From: Planctomycetales bacterium
GTDB lineage: Bacteria; Planctomycetota; Planctomycetia; Planctomycetales; Planctomycetaceae
DNA length: 11,412 bases
Assembly (NCBI GenBank): GCA_020050375.1
Contig: JAGVKR010000581.1
Location: 1 to 11,412, forward strand
Reading direction: 5' to 3'
Shown here: piece after piece, positions 6,228 to 11,412 of the stretch
Numbering within the stretch: the stretch's first letter is position 1
Layout of the letters: the number at the start of each line of letters is the position of its first letter
Notes under the pieces: model-generated
Told to the model about the DNA's origin: nothing
Seen by the model: only the letters and a program-made list of their open reading frames with translations
The model's database searches: none
Program-made: the position numbers and the translations under genes

Positions 6228-7673
6228 ATGCCGACTGTTCGCTGTTCCCCGGGAACTGACGACAACTGGCGTTTACGGCGGCGGTGTCTGCAACTGGGGC
6301 TTCTCGGGCCGTTGGGGCTGTCTTTGCCGGCGCTCGCCCAGGCCCGTGCCGTCGAATCGGGCGACCCTGGTGACGGCACATTTGGCCGCGCCCGTCGATG
6401 CCTGCTGGTGTTTCTCAACGGCGGGCCTTCGCAACTCGATTTGTGGGACATGAAGCCGCAGGCGCCGGCCGATGTGCGCGGCGAGCTGCAGTCCATCGAC
6501 ACGGCGGTTGCCGGTCTCCGGCTGAGCGAGCTGTTGCCGCTCACCGCCTTGCACGCCGACAAGTTCAAAATCGTCCGTTCGGTCACGCACGAAGCGTCGG
6601 TCCACACGACGGCCGTGTACACGATGTTGACCGGCACGACGCACCAGACGCCGACGGTCGATCAATTGCGGATCACCCCGCAGGATCACCCGCACCTGGG
6701 ATCGATCGTCTCAAAGTGCCTGGCGGAACGCGACCCGATCCCCCCCAAGCCTCAAGCCCCAGGCCTCAAGCCTCATTTGCCGCCGTTCGTCTGCCTGCCG
6801 TCGTTGTTTCAAGCCCCGCCGGTCGATGGCATCTGGCCCGGACAGAACGCCGGTTTCCTCGGACGACGGTTCGATCCGCTCGTGATTCCCGGCGACAAGC
6901 TGTCGGCACGGTTCAAGTTGTCGAGCCTCGAGCTGCCGTCGGAGGTCTCCATCGACCGGCTCTCGTCGCGCCGGATGCTGCTCGGCGAGCTCGACCGATC
7001 GCCCGAGGGGGCCAGTTCGAACCCACAGGTGCTCACACACGACGAATGCTCGGCGCAAGCCTTCGAGCTGCTGGGGGCCTCGCAACTGACCCGGGCGACC
7101 GAGTTGGACCGTGAGCCCGATCGAGTTCACGAGCGATACGGCCGACATCTTTTCGGGCAGGGGGTGCTTCTCGCGCGGCGGCTGATCGAAGCGGGGCTGC
7201 CGCTGGTCACCGTCTATTGGAACGATCCGACTCCTGCCGGGGCAGGTGGGGGCGAGTACGATTCGCATGGGCGGATTTACTATCACATGCGCAATCGGCT
7301 GGTCCCGCCAACCGACCGCGCGCTGGCCGCGTTGCTCGAAGACCTCGCCGATCGCGGCTTGCTGGAAGACACGCTGGTCGTCGTCATGGGGGAATTCGGC
7401 CGCACGCCGCGCCTGAACAAGGATGCCGGTCGCGATCATTGGCCGCAGGTGCAGTCGATCCTGCTGGCCGGCGCGGGGATTTCGGGCGGAACAATTTATG
7501 GAGCTTCCGATCGAATCGGCGCGTTTCCCGCGGCCGATCCGCTGACGCCCCCCGATCTGGGGCAGACGATTCTGCATCTGTTGGGGGTTCCCGCCGATTT
7601 CGTGCTGCATGACCAGCAAGGCCAAGCCTTCGCCGCGTCGCGCGGAAGGGTAATTCCCGGGCTGATGGCGTAG
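6228..7673 (+). CDS. DUF1501 family protein with twin-arginine leader
   Basis: This 481-residue protein belongs to DUF1501, a family abundant in planctomycetes and related to the sulfatase/alkaline-phosphatase fold. Evidence is the early block VFLNGGPSQLDLWDMKP (61-77), the His-containing THEASVHTTAVYTMLTG block, the YDSHG segment and the signature GEFGRTPRLNKDAGRDHWP (388-406), which supplies likely metal-binding Asp and His. The N-terminus RLRRRCLQLG (15-24) followed by a hydrophobic stretch ending ALAQA (about 35-39) fits a Tat signal, although Cys replaces the usual Phe. Around 172-186, DPIPPKPQAPGLKPHLPP is a Pro-rich insert encoded by short repeats and looks foreign to the fold. Many DUF1501 genes pair with DUF1549/DUF1553 genes; here none is adjacent. 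The reaction is not established for the family. Confidence 0.88.
   Translation: MPTVRCSPGTDDNWRLRRRCLQLGLLGPLGLSLPALAQARAVESGDPGDGTFGRARRCLLVFLNGGPSQLDLWDMKPQAPADVRGELQSIDTAVAGLRLSELLPLTALHADKFKIVRSVTHEASVHTTAVYTMLTGTTHQTPTVDQLRITPQDHPHLGSIVSKCLAERDPIPPKPQAPGLKPHLPPFVCLPSLFQAPPVDGIWPGQNAGFLGRRFDPLVIPGDKLSARFKLSSLELPSEVSIDRLSSRRMLLGELDRSPEGASSNPQVLTHDECSAQAFELLGASQLTRATELDREPDRVHERYGRHLFGQGVLLARRLIEAGLPLVTVYWNDPTPAGAGGGEYDSHGRIYYHMRNRLVPPTDRALAALLEDLADRGLLEDTLVVVMGEFGRTPRLNKDAGRDHWPQVQSILLAGAGISGGTIYGASDRIGAFPAADPLTPPDLGQTILHLLGVPADFVLHDQQGQAFAASRGRVIPGLMA
6747..6776. repeat. Short tandem-like repeat inside the DUF1501 gene
   Basis: GCCTCAAGC-type units recur here (CAAGCCTCAAG, then GGCCTCAAGCCTCA). 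They encode the Pro/Lys-rich insert near residues 174-184. The first 17 nt (6747-6763) match 8536-8552 in the methyltransferase gene at 14 positions. Confidence 0.6.
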
Positions 7674-7698
7674 CCGTCGGCCTGAGCTTCGGCGGTCA

Positions 7699-7728
7699 TT
7701 TCCCGCCCACATTCTGCCCAGGTACAAT
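7699..7728 (+). promoter_or_regulatory. Candidate promoter, possibly giving a leaderless mRNA
   Basis: TTTCCC (7699-7704), an 18-nt spacer and TACAAT (7723-7728) precede ATG 7735 by only 6 nt. Transcription would begin at or next to the start codon, and no Shine-Dalgarno is present. The boxes match those before the glycosyltransferase. Confidence 0.45.
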
Positions 7729-7734
7729 CATGGC

Positions 7735-8067
7735 ATGGATGACGGAATCACCACCATTGCTGCTGTTATCTTCCTGATTTCCAATGTGGCGTACGGGGTC
7801 TGGTCGAATCGAAACATCCCCGGATTCTGGACGGCCGAGGCGATCCGCGCTCGTGGGCGACTTGCACGCCGCACAATGGTTTTCGGAGCGTCAATTGCCG
7901 GGATGACGATGTGTGCGATCTTTTTCTCCAGTGCCCCCGTCTGGTTTGCCGGGTGGGCAAGTGCTTACGTGATCGTTGCGTGGCTCTGCCGACCACCGTG
8001 GATGTGTGCCAGACGGCCAATCAATCCTCTCACCCCGAATTCAGGCGACACACCAGACGCCCCCTGA
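7735..8067 (+). CDS. Small hypothetical membrane protein, three predicted helices
   Basis: This 110-residue protein of no recognised family has hydrophobic segments near 5-23 (ITTIAAVIFLISNVAYGVW), 47-66 (TMVFGASIAGMTMCAIFFSS) and 68-85 (PVWFAGWASAYVIVAWL). Between the first two lies a basic loop (RARGRLARR), and a hydrophilic Pro-rich tail follows the last, consistent with an inner-membrane protein with a cytoplasmic first loop. There are no catalytic motifs. It stands alone on the plus strand, 61 nt after the DUF1501 gene and 147 nt before the methyltransferase. ATG 7735 follows a TACAAT box at 7723 with no room for a ribosome site. An ATG at 7730 is in another frame. Real coding is supported by the consistent helix pattern and the promoter; function is unknown. 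Confidence 0.6.
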   Translation: MDDGITTIAAVIFLISNVAYGVWSNRNIPGFWTAEAIRARGRLARRTMVFGASIAGMTMCAIFFSSAPVWFAGWASAYVIVAWLCRPPWMCARRPINPLTPNSGDTPDAP

Positions 8068-8214
8068 CGTCAATTCTGCTCCCCTGTCCCGAATCGCGAT
8101 CGGCGCTGAAAATGTAGCACTAACGTTTCGCCAGCCCGGCTGCACTTGCGCAGTGTGGCTGCTATCATTCAGTTTCATCGTTTCGGCTGCCGTCTCTCCG
8201 CCTCGACCTCCCCC

Positions 8215-9435
8215 ATGCACGAATACTTTGCCGTCACGGCCCGTGGCATCGAGCCGGCCACCGCCGCTGAACTGGCCCGGATCGGCGCGGGCAACATTCG
8301 ACCGGTCGTCGGCGGAGTTCACTTCGAGGCGAGCCTCGCCACGCTGTACAGCGCCTGTTTGTGGCTACGGACACCGTCGCGAATTCTGCGTCCGCTACGC
8401 GAGTTTGCCGCCCAGACGGCGGAGATGCTGTACTCACAGACGCGGCGCGTCCGGTGGGAGGATTATTTGAACCCTTCGAAGACGCTGGCCGTGCAGGCGA
8501 CGATCGAGGGGGCTGCCGCGCGGCGAGAACATGCTAAGCCGCAAGCTGCAGGTCGCGGTGATCGAGGACGACGGGTAGAGCGAGCCGCGCCGCAGCAGGG
8601 AATCCATCATTCGATGTTCGCGGCGCTCAAGATCAAGGATGCGATCGTCGATCGTCTCCGCCGCGAGCAGGGGGCCCGCCCGAACGTCGATCGTGACAAC
8701 CCTGACGTCATCGTTCACGCACACTTCGCCGAGGGACGCTGCTCGCTCAGCCTGGATGCGGTCGGATCGAGTTTGCACGAACGCGGTTATCGCAGTCAAT
8801 CGGTCGCCGCGCCGCTGAAGGAGACCTTGGCGGCGGCGATCATCGAATTGATCGGCTGGGATGGGAATACGCCGTTTTATGATCCAATGTGCGGTTCCGG
8901 GACGCTGGTGATCGAAGCGGCGCTCAAGGCGCTGCGGATCGCGCCGGGCCTGTCGCGCGATCGTTTCGCCTGCCAGCGCTGGCCCGATTACGACGGCGTC
9001 GTCTGGCAACAGGTGTTCGAAGAGGCCCGCAAGCAAAAGCTATCGACTGCGCCGTGTGAGATCGTCGGGAGCGATGCCGAGGTGGCTGCGATTCGGACCG
9101 CGGAGGTCCATGCCCAGCGCGCCGGAGTGAATCGGGCCGTGCGGTTCATCGTGCAGCCGCTCGAGCAGGCCCAGCCGCCGTGCGCGGGACCGGGGACGAT
9201 CGTCACCAATCCTCCTTACGGCGAGCGGCTTGGTGACGAAGCTGAATTGACAGCCCTGTATCTGAGGCTGGGCGAGGTATTGTCCCAGCGCTTTGGCGGC
9301 TGGACAGCGTGGGTGCTGGCGGGGAATCTGACATTGGCCCGGCACATCGGCCTGTCGGCGACCGAGAAGCTCAAGCTCTTCAACGGACCGATCCCCTGCC
9401 GGCTGCTGAAGTTTGGGATTCCCACCGCGGAGTGA
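8215..9435 (+). CDS. THUMP-domain class I SAM-dependent RNA methyltransferase (COG0116, RlmL N-half-like)
   Basis: This 406-residue enzyme should methylate guanine N2 in rRNA or tRNA. Its layout is an N-terminal ferredoxin-like and THUMP region (MHEYFAVTARGIEPATAAEL, 1-20, to about 180), then LDAVGSSLHERGYR (180-193), the SAM-binding motif DPMCGSGT (223-230) and the catalytic TNPPYGERLGD (331-341) with NPPY at 332-335. This matches RlmL's N-terminal half and its stand-alone homologues; the second RlmK-like half is absent. ATG 8215 gives the standard family start; an in-frame TTG at 8146 adds 23 unrelated residues. Unusual is an Ala/Arg/Gly-rich insert at about 99-128 (ARREHAKPQAAGRGDRGRR) just before the conserved HHSMFAALKIKDAIVD. 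It converges with the toxin-antitoxin genes across a 49-nt gap. Target RNA and position cannot be read from the sequence. Confidence 0.88.
   Translation: MHEYFAVTARGIEPATAAELARIGAGNIRPVVGGVHFEASLATLYSACLWLRTPSRILRPLREFAAQTAEMLYSQTRRVRWEDYLNPSKTLAVQATIEGAAARREHAKPQAAGRGDRGRRVERAAPQQGIHHSMFAALKIKDAIVDRLRREQGARPNVDRDNPDVIVHAHFAEGRCSLSLDAVGSSLHERGYRSQSVAAPLKETLAAAIIELIGWDGNTPFYDPMCGSGTLVIEAALKALRIAPGLSRDRFACQRWPDYDGVVWQQVFEEARKQKLSTAPCEIVGSDAEVAAIRTAEVHAQRAGVNRAVRFIVQPLEQAQPPCAGPGTIVTNPPYGERLGDEAELTALYLRLGEVLSQRFGGWTAWVLAGNLTLARHIGLSATEKLKLFNGPIPCRLLKFGIPTAE
8509..8601 (+). other. In-frame, family-atypical insert within the methyltransferase gene
   Basis: About 30 codons lie between ATIEG and the conserved HHSMFAALK. 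Homologues normally have only a few residues here. The DNA includes the 17-nt motif at 8536-8552 that is shared with the DUF1501 gene. One alternative frame reads ATG to TAG for 15 codons (8531-8578), probably by chance. Confidence 0.5.
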
Positions 9436-9484
9436 AACGCCAGAACAGAAAGGCTCGATCCGTGAGCGCTTCCGGGGCGGTACA

Positions 9485-9856
9485 CTAGCGAACGACAATC
9501 CCAGGCCGCCGGCCGCTCCTCTGCGGCGAGCCTGCCGCGCGCAGGTTAATTTCGATCTCCTGCCCAAGCGCGTTCAGGAACCGGAACAGTCGATCGAGCG
9601 AGTATCCGTCGACGCGGCCGCGGACCAGCGCGGACACCTTCGGTTGATCCAGCCCCAGGAGCGCGGCGGCCCGGGCCTGGGTGAGCTTCCGTTCGGCGAT
9701 GATCTCCCGAATGCGCTGAACCAGCTCGGCCTTCGCAAGGGCGATCTCCGGATTCAGAATCCCCAGATCGGCAAACACATTTCCACTCCCGGCGACGCTC
9801 CCGCTGCGCGCCTCAGTGACTCCCTTCTCGCGGTTGCCGTTTTTTCCAGCTCGCAT
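9485..9856 (-). CDS. XRE-family antitoxin, HigA-type
   Basis: This 123-residue DNA-binding antitoxin partners the toxin gene just upstream. A helix-turn-helix occupies about 57-80: RKLTQARAAALLG, then LDQPKVSALVRGRVDGYS. SGNVFADLG (24-32) and FLNALGQEIEI (93-103) are also typical of the HigA-like group (HTH_37/XRE) found with Gp49-like toxins. Relatives often start close to an MTE..SGNVFADLG sequence, but here that position is a GTC codon (VTEARSG), so translation must begin upstream. ATG 9856 has AGAGAGG 4 nt before it and is preferred over ATG 9871. The gene therefore overlaps the toxin's 3' end by 44 nt. The antitoxin probably binds the toxin and, through its HTH, the palindrome at 10239-10256. 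The basic C-terminal tail RSGRRPGIVVR is extra. Confidence 0.85.
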   Translation of the reverse strand: MRAGKNGNREKGVTEARSGSVAGSGNVFADLGILNPEIALAKAELVQRIREIIAERKLTQARAAALLGLDQPKVSALVRGRVDGYSLDRLFRFLNALGQEIEINLRAAGSPQRSGRRPGIVVR

Positions 9857-10232
9857 AGTGCCTCTCTGCATCCCTCAGTCGCCGCCGAATCTTGTCGATT
9901 TCTTTGGCCGGCGTCCTGATGCCGCTCTTTGATTTTTTCTGAAACGCGTGCAGGACGTAAACGATCCCCGCGAACCTGACCGTGTAAACCGCTCGATAAG
10001 TGCCTCCGCTGTCATCCTCCACGATTTCGAGAACACCCGCTCCGCCGAATCCTTTCAGCGGCTTCGCGGCGGGATGCTTGTGTCTCGTTTGCGCATCGAA
10101 CAGGGCTTGACCAAACACGACACGGACAGTTTTCGGGAATTGGCGAAGGTCCTCGAGGCTCGACCCGATCCATTCGACCGGTTTTGGCTTTCCCTCGACT
10201 GCCCTCGTTGATGATTCACTGTTCGCGGCCAT
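9813..10232 (-). CDS. HigB-type toxin, RelE superfamily (phage Gp49-like, DUF891)
   Basis: This 139-residue protein is probably a ribosome-dependent mRNA endonuclease that is neutralised by the downstream antitoxin. Family landmarks are VEWIGSSLEDLRQFP (19-33), AKPLKGF (56-62), LEIVEDDSGGTYRAVYTVRF (68-87) and VYVLHAFQKKSKSGIRTP (91-108), followed by a basic helix EIDKIRRRLRDAERHY. The basic and aromatic residues after strand VYVLHAF (K99, K100, K102) match the usual active-site region. The order toxin then antitoxin is that of HigBA rather than most other pairs. ATG 10232 gives an N-terminal tail of about 15 residues (MAANSESSTRAVEGK); an upstream GTG at 10277 lies beyond the promoter and is rejected. 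The predicted start point coincides with the ATG, so the mRNA may be leaderless, which would favour low toxin synthesis. Confidence 0.85.
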   Translation of the reverse strand: MAANSESSTRAVEGKPKPVEWIGSSLEDLRQFPKTVRVVFGQALFDAQTRHKHPAAKPLKGFGGAGVLEIVEDDSGGTYRAVYTVRFAGIVYVLHAFQKKSKSGIRTPAKEIDKIRRRLRDAERHYASWKKRQPREGSH

Positions 10233-10236
10233 GCCT

Positions 10237-10265
10237 ATTATGCCTTTTCTGGCATACTCATGCAA
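10237..10265 (-). promoter_or_regulatory. Promoter of the toxin-antitoxin operon
   Basis: On the minus strand TTGCAT (10265-10260), a 17-nt spacer and CATAAT (10242-10237) lie directly before ATG 10232. The -10 ends 4 nt from the start codon, implying a leaderless or nearly leaderless transcript. Confidence 0.55.
10239..10256. promoter_or_regulatory. Palindromic operator of the toxin-antitoxin operon
   Basis: TATGCC (10239-10244) and GGCATA (10251-10256) form a perfect inverted repeat with a 6-nt spacer. It fills the space between the -35 and -10 boxes and overlaps the -10, so a bound HigA-like antitoxin would block RNA polymerase. Symmetric sites of this size are usual for XRE antitoxins; the binding is inferred. 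Confidence 0.65.
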
Positions 10266-10292
10266 GGTCAATGTCACACGGTCGAATTTTGT

Positions 10293-10308
10293 TGCGACAC
10301 CCGTCGCA
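10293..10308. repeat. Small perfect hairpin between the toxin and MFS genes
   Basis: TGCGAC (10293-10298) pairs with GTCGCA (10303-10308) around ACCC. It could be a regulatory site for either divergent gene, or chance. The rest of the 207-nt spacer shows no clear MFS promoter. Confidence 0.3.
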
Positions 10309-10439
10309 CAAATTGCTACGCGCGGCGGAGAAATTCTCGCCGACGTTTGATAAAGTGAGTTGCTCCGCTTCCCGCGATCTTGACCGCTGGAGCGGGATTC
10401 AGCAAGCGCGCTCGCAGGCCTCTCTCAGACACTGCGAAC

Positions 10440-11412
10440 ATGATGGAAACCAATTCCCGCCCGACGCAGGCGCGCCGCACGGTGCTGATCTTTCTCGGCG
10501 CGCTGGTCTTCGTGCTGTACCTCGACCGGGTGTGCATCGGCCAAGCCGAGTCGCTCATTCGAGACGAGCTCGGAATCTCAAAAACGGCGATGGGTTATAT
10601 CCTGGGGGCCTTCACGATCTCTTACGGGCTGTTCGAGGTTCCGACCGGTCGGTGGGGTGATCGCTACGGCTCGCGTGGGGTCCTCACGCGGATCGTCATC
10701 TGGTGGTCGATTTTCACGGCATTGACGGGCTGCGTCCCGAATTTCTCGTGGGACACCGGGCTGTCCCTGCCTTGGGGAACTTCCGCCGGTCAAAGCACGA
10801 CGCTCTTGATCAACAGCTTTGTAACGTTGCTCGTCGTCCGGTTTCTTTTCGGGGCCGGTGAAGCCGGAGCGCTACCGAACAACGCGCGCGTTGTCGCCCA
10901 ATGGTTTCCACTCGACGAGCGCGGCACCGTACAGGGGGTGATTCTCACGTGCCAGCAATTGGGAGGAGCGTGCGCGCCGGTTTTGGCGGCCTATTTGATC
11001 CGTTGGGCGGGGTGGCGCTGGACGTTCGTGATCTTCGGCAGTGTGGGACTGGCTTGGGCGTCCCTGTTTTATCGCTGGTTCCGGGACGATCCGGCCGAGC
11101 ATCCCGCGGTCGACGAGGCAGAACTGGCGCGGATCGCCGCCGGCCGCGTGGCGTTGTCGGAGGGTGACAGTCACGAGCAGGTGCCCTGGCGTCTGGTGGT
11201 GGCGAGCGCCAACGTCTGGTTGCTGGGGGCGATCATGAATTGCGCTGCCTTCGCGGCGTACATGTATATGTTCTGGTTCCCCACCTATCTGAAAGAAGGC
11301 TGTGGGGTCAACGCGACAAAAGCCGGCTGGCTCGCGGGACTGGTGCTGGCGGGAGGGGCGATCGGCTCGTGGTGCGGCGGATGGCTGACGGGGCGGGTTG
11401 AAGGGTGGACCG
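10440..11412 (+). CDS. MFS transporter, ACS (anion:cation symporter) type, C-terminus cut by right edge
   Basis: At least 324 codons of a major facilitator transporter are present and the frame is still open at the edge. Helix 1 (TVLIFLGALVFVLYLDR, 14-30) ends in the YLDR motif usual in ACS members such as hexuronate or galactonate carriers. The loop 2-3 motif A is GRWGDRYGSR (70-79). RFLFGAGEAGALPNNARVVAQWFP is the conserved helix 4 block, and a central hydrophilic loop (DDPAEHPAVDEAELARI) separates the two halves. An insert (NFSWDTGLSLPWGTSAG) lengthens the loop between helices 3 and 4. Two adjacent ATGs at 10440 and 10443 could start it; neither has a ribosome site. The substrate is probably an organic anion such as a sugar acid, but this is inferred from family only. 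Confidence 0.88.
   Translation, partial: MMETNSRPTQARRTVLIFLGALVFVLYLDRVCIGQAESLIRDELGISKTAMGYILGAFTISYGLFEVPTGRWGDRYGSRGVLTRIVIWWSIFTALTGCVPNFSWDTGLSLPWGTSAGQSTTLLINSFVTLLVVRFLFGAGEAGALPNNARVVAQWFPLDERGTVQGVILTCQQLGGACAPVLAAYLIRWAGWRWTFVIFGSVGLAWASLFYRWFRDDPAEHPAVDEAELARIAAGRVALSEGDSHEQVPWRLVVASANVWLLGAIMNCAAFAAYMYMFWFPTYLKEGCGVNATKAGWLAGLVLAGGAIGSWCGGWLTGRVEGWT

Noticed and set aside
6711..7727. 338-codon minus-strand open frame
   Set aside because: It is antisense to the DUF1501 gene, Gln/Arg-rich and without domain motifs.
8531..8578. Short frame ATG to TAG inside the methyltransferase gene as a leader peptide or gene start
   Set aside because: It lies within a coding insert in another frame, has only 15 codons and no ribosome site.

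Overview
The window looks like chromosomal DNA of a planctomycete. It is GC-rich, and it carries a DUF1501 protein with a twin-arginine leader, a PEP-CTERM-sorted secreted protein, and many short inverted repeats between genes. Lineage is inferred from gene content; there is no rRNA or other marker gene. No tRNA, rRNA, CRISPR array, transposase or prophage is visible.

Left part (1-1000, minus strand): a DPM1-like family 2 glycosyltransferase (248-1000) is followed, with an 8-nt overlap, by a second gene whose first 85 codons fill 1-255 and which runs off the left edge. The two form an operon. A candidate promoter lies at 1044-1072.

Regulated ABC operon (1476-3708, plus strand): a near-consensus promoter (1476-1503) is followed at once by a 34-bp palindrome (1504-1537) and then by a 116-bp REPIN-like double hairpin in the leader (1558-1673). 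Three genes with ATGA-type overlaps follow: a YtrA-type GntR repressor, an ABC ATPase and a six-helix ABC-2 permease. This is the usual layout of a self-repressed efflux or stress ABC system, with the repressor probably acting at the palindrome.

Degraded intergenic region (3709-4434): it holds a REP-like hairpin, a second family of inverted repeat, a perfect 19-bp tandem duplication and, on the minus strand, the apparent 3' remnant of a lost gene. It ends with the promoter of a Mn-type superoxide dismutase (4435-5043), which has a clear intrinsic terminator.

Export genes (5278-7673): a PEP-CTERM protein and a DUF1501 protein lie 35 nt apart on the plus strand. A small three-helix membrane protein (7735-8067) follows, apparently made from a leaderless transcript. 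Next is a THUMP-type RNA methyltransferase (8215-9435). The DUF1501 and methyltransferase genes share a 17-nt motif inside family-atypical in-frame inserts, which suggests repeat invasion of coding sequence.

Right part: a HigBA-type toxin-antitoxin pair on the minus strand (9485-10232), with a palindromic operator between its -35 and -10 boxes, and the first 324 codons of an MFS transporter of the ACS type (10440 to the right edge).
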